Source: Otatea glauca (lineage: Eukaryota; Streptophyta; Magnoliopsida; Poales; Poaceae). From it: 64,000 nt of DNA. Under the pieces are notes generated by a model. It made no database searches. It was not told the origin of the DNA and was given only the letters and a program-made list of their open reading frames with translations. Below, piece after piece: positions 1 to 12,627 of this stretch (positions are counted from its first letter, which is position 1; each line of letters starts with the position of its first letter). The stretch lies in assembly GCA_036346275.1 (NCBI GenBank), contig CM070724.1, positions 45,757,038 to 45,821,037 of the forward strand, in the 5' to 3' direction. The position numbers and the translations under genes were made by a program.

Positions 1-3000
1 AAGAAAGAAGACGTGGTGGGACCAACCATGCGGTACCAACGCGTAGGTGGAGCTCAGAGACAGTACAAACATACGACATGTAAGGCTGTAAGAATAGGAG
101 ACGTTGTTAACCAAACTACAAAAAGAAAGAGCTCTTAGGTGGAGAGTTTGTGTGGCCAAACCCGAACACCAACACACGTATTGTGATGATGCACATGAGT
201 CCTTGTGGTGGGGGCACTCCCAAAGATGGGAGAAAAAACAAAAAAAACAGAAAAACAAAAAATAGGGAGCCAACTTAGAGTGCGTTTTTGAAGGAGCACG
301 GTGACCAACGGATAGTAATTAAGGTGGATATTGTTGAGTATAATGACTCATATCTGGTATTTTATGATTTAGAAATGTGTGTTATAAAGAGTCCTAGATG
401 AATCCTAATAAGGTTATGATTCCTACTTCCCTTTGGATGGGACTTAGATGGTTACATAAACCCATAGAGGTGGTCATAGAGAATCCAATCAACCAAGGAG
501 AAAGCCAAGAGAAAGGAGCTCATCCAAAGTAGAGGTGTACAAGAGAATTAGATGCTAAGTTATTCTTTAGCTCTAGATTTTTGTATAGGACAATGATACA
601 AGGGTCCTAAAGGTTCGAGAGGGTTATGAGAGCGAAAATCCCTGGTACTTTTTTGAGGTTGTGCTTAAAAAATTTGCGATCGGTTTCGCTAAATCTTTTA
701 TCTCTTGTCGTGGTTGTTTTAACGTTGTTATTTTGGTTCCCTCTGAGCGATTCATCTTCGTTATTCTTGAGACCATGCACACTCGTACTGTATCTCACAA
801 AATTCTTATCCAATTCAAAGGAAGCGTATAAGGAGTATCAGATTGTACCACTCGCTTTTCTAGCTCATCAACACCTCTTGTACCATGTAGTTTATACTGA
901 CCGGCTAAGAACCTTTTGTGCAGTTTTGGACTACTTGGGAGACATTTGGCCTCTTTGTTGTTTAGGAATTTTACGGTAGTTTAGGCCTGCTTAGGACACG
1001 ATAACTTTTTCATTTCCTAGAAGAATTGGACTTTTTCCTATAAAACTCGTGTGTTTCAAAAAATACACAGTTTTTATAGGAATTTAGAAAAATCGGAATC
1101 AGATACGACACACATATAGTTTTTTTTTTAAAAAAAGAGATACAAACACATATAACAAAGCCATCCAAAGGCCCACAAAATGGATTCACAAAAAATCGGG
1201 CTACTTACAAAGAGGAAAACCGTAAAAGCATTTAGATTTGTATGATACTAATAGATTTTTCATAAAGATACTTCTGTACCATTGTTTTTAATAATTTTTG
1301 CAAATAGATTTTTCATAAAGATACTTTTGTACCATTTTTTTTAATAATTTTTACTAGCATGTAGTTAGAAACAACGAATAAAGATGTGTATTAGAGATCT
1401 TATTAGTAATTGAAATGACACGTCTCCGTGGTGAGTATAATATTATAAGTATGTCATTTATATTTTATTGATTGTATCCTTAAGTGAGCTAGTTGGTGCA
1501 CAGAACTCAACTCCGCAAAACTATCTACTTTCTACTTTCTTTAACCCTAGTTTCTTAGGGAGTGTGAACTATGCCTACGGCATATTGCTTCCCCTATTTG
1601 GCGTATTTCTTTTGTTGTTGTTCTAGCTTGAGATATTGAAATATCATACTATACCCACCTTTGAAGAGAAAAATATCTACAACTTCATTGAAAAAGAAGC
1701 CATGGATTAGTCTACCCCAAAGTATGCAACAACCACACATAGACGGCACATGTACATAGCTGAAAAGAAGAAGTGGATAAAGTAACGCCGAAATCATGGA
1801 AAACAGATGAGCTAGGGTTCACACGCGGCCAGATCCGATAGACACACGTACTGTGACAACTTATACTCGTGTCAATCTTAGTTTGACTTCCCCTAGTATT
1901 TTGACAGGTGTCTTTCACGAATCGATGGCGAAGCAACAATAGCTAGTTACTAGCTAGACTCGGCTTAACGGCTGCTAGACTGCTAGTACTAATTACTCAC
2001 AGATTGTAGATCAGCATCAGGGAATTCAGATTGGGTCAAGGTGATGGCTCGAGGCATCGACTTCACAGGTCTCCTCCAAGTTGATAGTACAACAGCAGCT
2101 CAGCGAGTAGTCAGGATTAATTCGAAGCCGTCCTTGCTGGTGGCAACATTAATTTGGACATGATTAGTCAAAACGAGTCAGCGTCGATCTCCTAGCTCGG
2201 GCTTGTCCTCGATCGGTGGAGTCCGTCTGGTACAATCTTGTCGATCCGTTCGCTACCAATTCGACGGCCAATTTTAGAATCTCATCCATGTGGATCTTAT
2301 TGGAGAAGAATTCTCAGATAGGCTATATATATGTATCGATGCATGATTGGATCTAATTTATTTTTTCAGAGCACGCAGAAGAATTACTTGTCTTTATATT
2401 AAGAACAAAACAGAAACGTTCTACAACAATAGGGTTACTAGGCAACAACGAGCTCCACCCGAACACAGAAGATTACACAGAGAAAAAGGGACAACACACT
2501 GCAAATGGATCTGAAACGAACGACTAGGATAGAACGCCATCTGGTGCAACGGATCCAGTCATACAGACCGGCCGATCGGAGCAAAACCCAGTGATTGCAA
2601 GATCAGAAGAAAGGTCGAGATCGAGATTGACCCGTAACAAAATCGAAAAAAACAAGAACAGCAAGATGGCCGGAGCCATCGTGTCCATGACGCATGCAGT
2701 GATGCTCGTGCATAACTGCTCATAAACCTCCTACGACCACCAGGCCTGTGCACATACTGCGAAGTACATGTCATTGACAAACAAGAACGTCACTCATCTT
2801 GTACCGACTCGGCGGCTACTTGGATAAACCGGCGACTGACCACATCCATCTCCTCCATGTCCCACAATTTTCTGGACGTCCGGATCGAGCATACGTGTGC
2901 ATCTAGCTTGTCATACGCAAAGTGGTACGTCGGCGTACGCACACCAAGCAACACGCGCCTCTGTGAAAACTACACACATGGCATGCGGCAGCCAGACTAG

Positions 3001-3663
3001 ACAGCCCGTCGAACCGGCCGGCTCGTGCCCGAAGTCGGCGAAGCCAAACCTGGACGCTCCAGGCGCCGACAGCCGAACGCAAGCGCGCTGCACTCGTTCG
3101 CGGTGGAGGGGCGGACCGACCGTTCTTACCATGGCCGGCGATGGCCATGACGCCCGATCCTTGCCATTCTCGGCGCGTGCGGCCGTGGACGAGACCCATC
3201 ACCCATCTTCCGAGCCGACGGAGCTCCAGTCACGTAATGGTGGCGCCCAAGATTGGTTGGGCCGGGCGGCCATTGTCGACCTACGCCATCGCCAATGACA
3301 TCTGGGCCCACGTACGTGATAATTACCTTTAGTCGTTGCCAGTCAACTGAACGAGCTCCGGCCCATTCCGAAGGAGTATGGCCACGACAATAAACTCTAA
3401 TTAAGCGCGTTTACACTTAATGAAGTCAAACAAAGCATGTTAGCATTAGGCTTCATAAATGCTTCTAGATACTAGCATACATCTCCCGTGTACAGTACGT
3501 ATCCCTCCCACAGATACATAGGGAGTGGAGTATTATCCAGCCGTACTGACGCCGTGCTCACACCATCTGAACGCGGCCGTCTACACTAATGTCAATGCCG
3601 TGTCTACGATGATGTCCAAGGAAAGCACAAAGCGACAATATTAAAGACAGACGTATTTCGTAG
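1..3663. other. Gene-poor left flank with a possible LTR relic
   Basis: No gene is recognised here. The stretch from about 332 to 660 reads like a decayed Copia LTR: it starts with TGTTGAGTATAATG and contains text typical of grass LTRs, but I could not define its right end or a target-site duplication. 2897-3311 is GC-rich and open in several frames on both strands, with no recognisable domain, so it is probably not coding. The rest is AT-rich unique sequence. Confidence 0.35.
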
Positions 3664-4100
3664 TACTCCGTCCGTTATAAATATAAGGCGTATTTTGACT
3701 TGGCATAAAGATTAAGGTTGTAGTGAAATTGAGTAAAACATGAGAGGAAATGACTTACATATCCCTCTTAATTGTCTTGAAAGATGAGAGATAGTACATT
3801 GTAGAGAGGTGCTTACATGCTTCTCTTTTTTACAGTTGCACAAATATTAAAGCATAAATAAAAGGTAGATAGTGATTACTTACCCCTTCGCTTGCTTCAA
3901 GATTTGTGCAATTTGTATTAGGAGGGAAAGCATTGAAGCACTGCTCTACATTGTATAGGTGGTAATGAATAAATGCATATGGTTGATAGAGAATAAATAA
4001 GGGTATATGTGGAAAGACTCATTAAATTTACATGCACATCTTATATTTTTCAACAAGACCATTCAAACTATAGGCCTTATATTTATCGACAGTGGGAGTA
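3664..4100. mobile_element. Stowaway-type MITE
   Basis: Terminal inverted repeats are visible: the left end reads TACTCCGTCCGTTATAAATA and the right end reads TATTTATCGACAGTGGGAGTA, with TA at both outer edges, as expected for Tc1/Mariner-derived Stowaway elements. There is no coding capacity. The copy at 26613-26872 in CSLA7 intron 3 is the same family in the opposite orientation. Confidence 0.75.
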
Positions 4101-6430
4101 CCGTAGTGTGCTTTCCCTAGCTAGTGTTAGGCATTAGTGTGAATCCGAAAAACCAAGCGAGGAATCAATTATTTCTTTCACTTCATAGTTCATACTTAAT
4201 TAGACATTGGGTTTTGAAATTTATATTTTAGAAAGGACAGAAGAAAGAGCAAACCATAGGACCGTGCCTCCTCTACAACAGGAACGAACAGTGCAGCCGA
4301 GCCCATAGGAGGTGCCAAAACTTCAACATTAGGTAGGCAGGAGCTTAAATGCTCTGAGACTGAAAGGGAAGAGGTCATGATGAGAGAATGTGTATCGCTC
4401 GACAAGTCTATTGATATGGCAAGTTATGGGCTCATGACGAATCAGGCCCAACCGACTAGACTGATCCAACACTTGACAGATCACTTATCTAGTTAGATCA
4501 TATGAATCTCTTAATTTGCACTGACTAAAAAACTGATCAACTTGGCTGATGCATCCGTTTTCGATGATTGGAACGAGCTGTGGCTGTTTCAGATTGTATC
4601 GAGAGGATATCAGAATTCAGAAAAAAAAAAGGGGGAAAAGACTGCGTCGGGCAGTTTACATTTTGGTTCAGCTCAAGCTGAACAAATCTTTAGCATCTGC
4701 TTCATACATATTCCCTTTTAAATATGATCTCGCCTTGTCTTTGTACATAAATTTTACTCTACACAGAATGGCATGAGCACTATAAATGGCAGTATTAATG
4801 GGTTTGACCAATTCTGTAAGTTTTATGGTCGATACGGCCAGAAGAAGGCAACTCAAGCACTTCTCTTAGGTAAAATAATTTCATCAGGTCTGAAATCAGT
4901 TTCAGAGATGTAGGCACAGCTAATGACAGGAGTTTTATTGGGTTAGCATCTTGATACGGCTCCAAGAATTGACTAGCAAACTGATCAGTTAATGAACCAC
5001 TGGCAAGTATTACTCTAGTACTCCACCAAACAAGTGTACAATTCGTCAGAATCTTGCTTTAATTGAGACAACAAAACTGAACAGGACCAGCAACAGTAGT
5101 ACTACCCGAGGAGGTCAAACAAAGAGTACACCTACAAGAACATGAATGCCGAGGGAGAACAAGCAGAGAGTTGTGCCAAATTGATCGACAGGTTTACCGT
5201 TTACCAGTCTAGTTAGAATGTTTGCCTCTTAGAGCAAATCAAAGTCAAAACATCACTTCATGCACACTAAAACTGACTACTTGATCTACTCGAGCTCAAA
5301 TTTATGCTGTGTCCGACTGTCATATCGAGGCAAACTTCAGTCAGGAATGAGCAAGTGAGACGTTAACTTACTGGAAGGAATGAACCATTAACCAAGCAAA
5401 ATTCGATTCGACTCATCTCCAAGAACTTAGTCCCCATTTGAAAAGGACTCTGTTAATGTGGGAATAGACAGTGCCTAGGAACAATAACAGGTTTAGGATG
5501 GTAGGAACGAAAGCTGGAGCTGAAGAAAATATGGCAGCAGGCCATAAATTAGCATGATGATAAGTTCAGCACTGCTGTTATTAGATCATTCAAGAGAACA
5601 GGCCTAATTACTCTGAAAGCGATGAGTATGTGGTACTAAGATCCTCCGTGGACCTTTGTCACTCTAGACAATGGCAGGAAAGTGCCATTTAAACAACAAA
5701 TTGTAGTGCCCTTTTTGTTTACATAGGCCTAGAAGGCTAGAAGGTTACTCAGTTCAGTCGCACAGATTGGCAGCTGTGATTCTGCGATAAAACTCTGATG
5801 TCGATGGACAGGGATATCTGATGTCGATTGCTGTTTGTTTTTGCTGTGGATTCTCTAAAAGATGATTCTGGATCGTGACTATAGAGAAGTTGATATTAGA
5901 TTTTGGGATAGTATTTTGTGGGTAATTAATTAGAACTTTCAGTGGCATTCTCATATTTGTATTCCTTAGAATTCACATAAACACATCTTAAAACTTAAGA
6001 TTGTGGATTCTAGTGTATACGAGTGGGTTGGATTATGAGAAGGAATCGGGCCGTCTGTTTTTTATTCAGACTAATTCACCGGTCACCGTCGGGGCAAAAG
6101 CAGGATGTTACGTTCTGCGTGTGCCGTGAAACCAAGTACAAAAATATTGATGCGTTTTGCTCATTAGCACACTGCAACTGCACGGAACACAACTCAAGGG
6201 CGTTGTTACAAATAAGGCATGAAGAACAAGGATAGCGAGAGCGAGAAGTGCCAATCAGCTGCCATGCATTGGAAACCGGCTGTCGCCGTATCCATGGAAG
6301 GGAAAGGAAGAACTCGAAATCGTTTGGCTCGTGTTGAAAAGGGAAACGGTTACCAGCTCAATTCCTCCCGGACGAAAGCTGGTCGAGAGAGAAAAAAAAA
6401 GTTGGCAGCAGCGAGAAAACAAATATTCTT
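4101..6430. other. Intergenic, no gene seen
   Basis: AT-rich sequence with only short open frames and no recognisable domain, RNA gene or clear repeat. It lies between the Stowaway MITE and the tRNA gene. Confidence 0.5.
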
Positions 6431-6511
6431 TGTCAAGAATGGGATTCGAACCCATGCCCTTTCGGACCAGTACCTGAAACTGGCGCCTTAGACCAACTCG
6501 GCCATCTTGAC
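6431..6511 (-). tRNA. tRNA-Leu (anticodon CAG)
   Basis: On the minus strand the sequence starts GTCAAGATGGCCGAGTTGG and ends GGTTCGAATCCCATTCTTGAC followed by discriminator A. The acceptor stem pairs GTCAAGA with TCTTGAC. The anticodon stem CCAGT/ACTGG encloses the loop TTCAGGT, which gives anticodon CAG. The T-arm GGTTCGAATCC has the B-box consensus and the D-arm TGGCCGAGTTGG the A-box. The extended variable arm fits a class II tRNA-Leu. No intron is seen and CCA is not encoded, as expected for a nuclear gene. It would decode CUG. Confidence 0.95.
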
Positions 6512-7683
6512 GTGTTGGTCTTTGATCCAAATAAGTTTCACATATTCATTATAGTCACACAGTTCATCCGGTATCAATCAGAGTATTCAGTACAGCCAGG
6601 TTTCGGCAACACAGATACTATAAAAATAGGCTTGTAACTGCGCACACTAGTACTCTTTAATTCAAATAGGCAGAAGTGCAACATGAGGTGGAGCAACTAT
6701 GTGTGCTAATTAATCAGCTAATGTATATAAGGAGGTGACTAAGTAAGAAACTAGTGTAGAACAATATGGAGATTGGAGAGCATAGTTTCACTGGGATGTC
6801 AACTCAAATGCTGGTGCCTAGAATCATGTTGATGGGTTGGTATTTTAATTGTTTAATCTATGTCTTTTCATTGCCAAGGCCAATTAGGATATGCACATGA
6901 CCAACCTGTTGTCATCTTTACATTGTTTTCTGTTCTAATTGTGCCTAACTTTGCTGAGATAACTCCCCCATGTGAGCAACACAACAAGTTTAAAAATATC
7001 CAACTTGTTAATTATGAGTGGCAGTGTCAACCACTCAACCTTTATAATTTTGTCTCGCTTGCTTCTTCAGATTGAACAAGCCGTGCTTCTTCTTGGAGTC
7101 AAGTTTTCCAAAAAAAATTTTGCTTTTCTCTGAACCTCACAAGGCCTCAAATGTGGTGAAGAGAAGACCCGTCAGAGAAAACAAAGACAAAACAAAAGCC
7201 CGCTAGAAAAAACAAAGACAAAACAAAAGCTCTCATGAAAGAAGGCCCATTTGGCTACACGTGACCTGTTTTTTGTTTCAGGCCCTTTAATCATTTCGTC
7301 GATTCTTCATTTTACTGTTTCGTGAAACAGATACGATTCTTCTGTGTGTTGATCGGACGGTGTAAAATCTGAGCAATATGCACCAAAAATATCATTCAAA
7401 TGATGAGTAGACGCTCACAATCAGTGCTGTACACAAGGAGGGGACACGAAGAGATTAACAGTTCTAATTGTCATGTCTCTGATACCTCTTAGTTCCAAGC
7501 TTTTTTTTAGCCTCTAAGTTGCCATACCGTCCCGTCTGTCAAGAACGCAAGTAAGCTTAACAACGCTGAGCGCACCTCTATTTTTCTCTCGTCTTACGCA
7601 ACTGCTGTCAATATTGTATCTTGTCTAATCCGTTGCCTCTTGAGTGCATGCACGCACTAGCTGTTTGTGGCACTTCGTTTCAT
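6512..7683. other. Intergenic, no gene seen
   Basis: AT-rich sequence with short open frames only. A short imperfect direct repeat built on AGAAAACAAAGACAAAACAAAAG occurs around 7175-7230. No coding or RNA feature is supported. Confidence 0.5.
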
Positions 7684-8339
7684 CCTGTTTGTTTCGGCTT
7701 AGATTTTTTTGACATTTGGTTTAAAGTTAGTTCTTTGACTTAACGAGCTTTTAAGTCAAGACATGCTGTTTGGTATTCTGGTTTTTTGATGGGTTGGATG
7801 GTGTAATTTATTACTATAAAGTTTGAAATACTCTTTAAGGTTGTAAGGACTTTTCTTATGTACTAATTTATCTAATACAAATATTTCATACTTTTTTCAT
7901 CGAATGTCGTATTGAAAAATATAGATTAATCTTGAGATCAAACTTCATTCTGAGCATAATTATTTATCAACTTGATTTGGGTTGGTGGAGGAGAAAGGAG
8001 GCTGGGGACAACGGAGGAGAGAGGAGGTCAGGGACGGCAGAGACCGAAGCGGTGGAGGGAGAAGGCATGTCGCACAGGGGAGCGAGAGAAGACGAGGAGA
8101 AATGAGATGGGAGAAGGATTCTTGAGTTTATATATGATGGTATTTGGTGTGTAATTTTAGAGACTTCCAGTGTTAAATGGTTATTTCATCCAAAAAAGTA
8201 CATCTTACTTGGCTTTTGGCTTAAATTATACTCCATAGAGGATTTTGGTTTTTTTAAGTCCAGCTTAAAAATCAGTTATTTGTTTCTGCTTTGACTTTTC
8301 TACTTTTTAAACCAATAAAAAAACCTGAAATAAACAGTA
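7684..8339. mobile_element. Non-autonomous DNA transposon (MITE), copy 1
   Basis: The left end CCTGTTTGTTTCGGCTTA and the right end CCTGAAATAAACAGTA form imperfect terminal inverted repeats. The body (GATGGGTTGGATGGTGTA, then a GA-rich block at about 7975-8110) matches the element at 63193-63827 over nearly its whole length. The GA-rich block is open in places, but the equivalent open frames differ between copies, so it is not treated as a gene. The class is probably hAT- or PIF-like; the target-site duplication is unclear. Confidence 0.65.
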
Positions 8340-8893
8340 CCTATATATACGCATCTGCTTCACGTTGCTTACTAAATTATTCCTTTGTGCGTGTCCAATC
8401 TGTAAGCTACAATAGTGCCAAACTGTGAAGGGACCGATGAGCATGTGGCTCTGGTGAATCTCGTGTCACCTTTACAGCAAAGAGCTGTGTCGCGACAGTC
8501 TAATAATCTAGATAATACGCACGCTGATCGGGGGTATGCCCGGCACTCTAAATTTTTTAAAATTGTTATATAATTATCTTTTTAATAGATCAAATTTATT
8601 GATTGAATTAATTTTGATTTTAATGGTTTATGATTTTTAAGACATTAGAACTATTTGTATCGTACTTTTATCAAATTCCAAATATATATGTTAAATTTAT
8701 AATATTACAAAATCATTGATTTATAATATTATGAAATCATTATATATATTATAGAATTATACATGTAAAATGTGCGCTCAAAACAAAAGAAGAAATTTCG
8801 TGTTTCGCCACTAAGGCTGATCTACCGATATAGTGCGAAGTCGGAGAGCATCCAATCACCAAGTAAAGCTTCCAAACCAGAAGCAGAGCAAGC
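8340..8893. other. Upstream region of the RNase gene
   Basis: AT-rich stretch; 8550-8765 is very AT-rich and contains two near copies of ATAATATTA...AAATCATT. A TATA-like CTATATATACGC at about 8340 is some 550 bases from the RNase start codon, too far to assign with confidence. Confidence 0.35.
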
Positions 8894-9904
8894 ATGAGGC
8901 TCCACTGCTATTCCCTCGCAGGCCTTCTCTTTCCTGTCTTCTTCCTCGGCTACTGATTTTGATTTCTTCTACCATGTTCAGCAGGTAAATCAACCAAAAG
9001 GACGCATTTTTCTCACCCTTGCCTCGATTGTTTGCGTCTAAACAGCGGCTTCGTGTCTAAATTAGTGGCCTGGTTCTTACTGCGACACGACGGGCGGCTG
9101 CTGCTTCCCGGGCAACGAGAAGCCGGCGGCCGACTTCGGCATCCACGGCCTCTGGCCCAACTACGCCGCGTGCTGGCCCGCCGCCGGCGTGCTCGGGGAG
9201 ACAAAGAAGAGCAAGTGCTGGCCGGACTTCTGCAACACCACCGACCCTCTCAACCCGTTGCTGGTACGTACGTGCTTCTCCTCCAACTCGACGAGGTCTT
9301 TTGCGTTGTGATCTGATGGCGACGCATGGACCGTACGCCCGTGCGCATGCAGATCAAGGACCTCGAGAGCGACCTGCACCGGAACTGGCCGACGCTGTCG
9401 TGCAGGAACACGAACAGCACGACCTTCTGGAGCTACGAGTGGAACAAGCACGGCACCTGCTCCAACATGGACCAGCACTCCTACTTCCGGGTCACCCTCG
9501 AGTTGAAAGCCCGGTTCAACCTCACACGGATCCTCCTCCACGCAGGTACGTATAAATGATACATGCTCCGTCGAGCGCATACCGTTTTTCCCAAACACTT
9601 AGTACCTTACGTCGACACACTTGAAAGGTAGCGTGACACGACACGACGGTATCAAAATGCCAATGCTCGTTAATTAGGAATCGTGCCGTCGAACGAGAGG
9701 ACGTACTGCCTGAGCAGCATCCGGGACGCCATCAGGGAGGCGACGGGGTCGGTGCCCAACATCGAGTGCAACCAGAACTTGCTGAACGAGACGCAGCTGT
9801 ACCAGGTGTACCAGTGCGTCGACCTCACCGGCACGAGCCCCGTCCACTGCCCGGTGACGATGCCGGGCGGCTGCACCGACGAGGTCAAGTTACCCGCGTT
9901 CTAG
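8894..9904 (+). CDS. S-like RNase T2 family ribonuclease (signal exon out of frame)
   Basis: Predicted secreted endoribonuclease of the RNase T2/S-like family, which cleaves single-stranded RNA through 2',3'-cyclic phosphates. Four exons with GT-AG introns: 8894-8984, 9066-9263, 9353-9545, 9678-9904. The body begins DFDFFYHVQQ, continues WPGSYCDTTGGCCFP, and carries both catalytic boxes: CAS I FGIHGLWPNY and CAS II WSYEWNKHGTC, each with its histidine. Many cysteines fit the disulphide-rich fold, and the last exon ends EVKLPAF. The oddity is exon 1. The ATG at 8894 opens a good hydrophobic signal peptide (MRLHCYSLAGLLFPVFFLGY), but this frame stops at 8954-8956, and the DFDFFYHVQQ frame is shifted by one base and lacks an ATG. 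Either an indel has broken the leader, the assembly has an error, or another first exon is used. Family assignment is firm; functionality is uncertain. Confidence 0.85.
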
Positions 9905-10714
9905 AGCCCAAAGCGACGTGCTAATCTCGCCCCGCCGGCCGGCGCTGCACATCCTTTTTGTGTGGATCTCCTGAACGGAGTCAGAGGAAGGCAATCGTTT
10001 CCAGCATTTGCAATGCACGGTTGTAAACTTGTTGTAATTCGCATATTGTCCCAATTTGTTGGCGGTGCTGCTATTCGACCTGCAACCTGCATTCATGTGA
10101 TAAATTTGCTGTTCATAGCCAATTAATTACTTACTACTACGAATCATTTTGTGAGCATCAAATTGGGAAGGACTTGTGGCTAAGTACTACCACATGTGTT
10201 CTTATGCCCGGGTGGATAAGGCAGCATTTTGTCTGGCCTAAGATAAAACAGCATTTTGTCCATCCTAATTGATGTGAAATTTCTAGGTTCATTGAGACAG
10301 CCAGCTCTGCTCTTTCTCCATCACGCACTGCAGGTTGTTCAGTTGTAATGGGAGCACACACACATAAGTACACTACCCTTGTAAGTTCTCGAATCGCGAA
10401 GCATCGACGTATCAAAATAAGAGGAGAAACCGATCAACAGCATTATTTATCAGAAAGTCAAAAACCGCGGAGAATGAATATTTCATTAGGATGCAACGAA
10501 TTTTGATTAATTCCACGTGTTCTACGATAAACTTTGAGCTTATTCCTCACCAATATCCCAATGGTGAATCCACCAACAAGTATCCTCCACCATACTTGTG
10601 AACCCAATCATCTCGGTTAACCTGACAAGTTCCATACCAAGTTCCAACACTAGAAATGCTGGGTGTGCAGTGCTACAAAACTGACATAGCAAATCACCCA
10701 ACAACCCTGCAAAT
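9905..10714. other. RNase 3' UTR and spacer
   Basis: The first 120 bases or so look like 3' UTR (TTGTAAACTTGTTGTAATTCG). After that come two short direct repeats of the phrase CAGCATTTTGTC (about 10220-10260) and unique AT-rich sequence up to the Copia LTR. No gene is seen. Confidence 0.45.
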
Positions 10715-10851
10715 TGTTATGAATAGCACTTGTATTCATTATGAGACCAATGCGATGGTATATAAACATGTACACGAGGGTACAAAAGGAAAGCCTATAT
10801 AAGGTAATATCTATACAAGGCTAGCAATCTCTATACAGGGTATATAAGACA
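10715..10851 (-). repeat. 3' LTR of the Copia element (about 137 bp)
   Basis: On the minus strand it runs TGTCTTATATACCC to ATTCATAACA, with TG...CA ends, directly after a purine-rich tract (GAGTTTGGGGGGGTCC). Parts of it (CAAGGCTAGCAATCTCTATACAGG) resemble 17550-17595, the likely remains of the other LTR. Confidence 0.7.
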
Positions 10852-10899
10852 AGGACCCCCCCAAACTCATAGTGGATTAACAATACTGAGTTTAGAAAG

Positions 10900-12620
10900 A
10901 TAAAAGTTATGATGAGCTCTAATCTGTGTCTTCGTGAAGAAATCTGCCAACTGAAGCTCTAAAGTCACATACTGAAGAGCCACAACCTAATCCTATACCT
11001 ATGACCGTATGTAGGAAGCATCAACATCGATATGCTTGGTAAGCTCATGCTTCATTGGATCTCGAGCAATACTAATAGCACATGTACTGTCAGATAAAAG
11101 AGGAGTCGACGTAGAAACAGAAACGCCAAAATCCTCAAGTAACCACCGTAGCTAAGTAACCTCTGCTGTCAAAAGAGCCATAGCTCGCAACTCAGCCTCA
11201 GCACTCGAATAAAAAACTGCTATCTGCTTCTTAGTCTTCCAAGCAATGAGAGAACCACCAAGAAAAACACAGTAAGCAGAAAGAAACCGACGATTAGAGT
11301 GATCACTAGCCCATGTAGCATCAGAGTATGCCTGGAGCTGTAAAGAGCTAAAGCGTGGAAAGAAAAGACAGTGAGAGATAATTCCACGAAGATATCGCAG
11401 AACAGAAAAAAGATGACTATAGTGGAGCTGAGTGGGAGCAGAAACGAACTGACTCAAGATATGAACTGGATATGAAATATTAGGACGAGTGACACCAAGG
11501 TAAACAAGACTCCCAACAAGATGACGATAGCGAGTAGGATCCTCAAGAGGTTCACCATCAGTAGATCGAAGGTGAACATTGAGCTCTATGGGAGTCTCGG
11601 CTGTGCGCTGGTTAGTAAAGGAAGTACGATCAAGAAGATCATGAATATACTTCTCTTGCGATAAAAAAAAGCCATTAGATGTAGAAGAAACTTCAATCCT
11701 AAGGAAGTAGCCGAGGGAACCTATATCAAACATGAGAAACTGCTCACTGAGACGTACCTTCACAAAGGCAATATACTAAGAATCATCTCCAGTAATGATC
11801 ATGTCATCAACATATAGAAGAAAAAGAGTCCGACTACTAGGTGAAGTGTGAACAAAAAGCGCATGATTATGAGCACTAGTAGAAAAACTAGTCGCAGTGA
11901 TCACAGAAGAAAAACGCTCAAATCAAACACGAGGGGCTTGCTTAAGCCCATAAAGAGAACGGCGAAGTCTACAAACCATCCCCTCAGTAACAGAATACCC
12001 CGATGGTGGCTGCATATAGACCTCCTCACGCAGCTCACCATTAAGAAACACATTCTTGACATGAAGCTGAGAGATAGACCACTCACGAATAGAGGCCACA
12101 GCAAGAAGAGTGAAATAGTGGTCATGTGAGCCACATGAGCAAAAGTCTCATCATAATCACGACCGTACTCATGCTGAAAATCACGCGCCACAAGACGAGA
12201 CTTGTAGCGCTCAAGAGAACCATCAAAGCGAGTCTTAACCTTATAGACTCACTTGCATGTAATGGTACGGACACATAAAGGAAGGGGCGTAAGATCCCAC
12301 GTGCCAGTGCGCTCAAGGGCAGCAAGCTCCTTTGTCATCGCATGCAGTCATTCCTAATAAATAACAACATCGCGTTAAGAAGTGGGCTCGGTAAGAACTA
12401 CACCAACAAAGCCAAGGCGCTTAGGAGGCCGAATAGACTGACGATTACAAAGAACGAAGCGAGGAGAAGGCACTGAAGAAGGTGACTCAGCAGGAGAAGA
12501 TGGCACATCAAAAAGAAGATGGTACACTAGAAGAATCATCAACTCGCTGATGACGAGTGTAGTATATAGGATAAGAAGAAACAATGTCAGAAGAAACGTG
12601 TAGAGGACGCACCGGAGTTG
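10900..12620 (-). pseudogene. Copia reverse transcriptase and RNase H remnant
   Basis: The longest open piece (11152-11763) carries Copia RT/RNase H signatures: SLGYFLRIEV, FLSQEKYIHDLL, YRHLVGSLVYLGVTRPNISY and YSDATWASD, followed by SAEAELRAMA of RNase H. An upstream piece (11901-12191) has DFQHEYGRDYDETFAHVAHMTT, the usual start of the RT domain. The frame is interrupted by stops such as the one at about 11150 and frameshifts near 11765 and 12330. The gene is dead; it is recognised by order and motifs. Confidence 0.85.
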
Positions 12621-12627
12621 AAGACTC

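Noticed and set aside
607..979. A 117-codon + strand open frame, with an overlapping minus-strand one
   Set aside because: Hydrophobic residues here follow from TTG/CTT-rich text; no domain, no promoter, and the sequence looks like the end of an old LTR.
2897..3311. Several overlapping open frames on both strands in a GC-rich patch
   Set aside because: All frames are open at once, which is a base-composition effect; no recognisable protein family.
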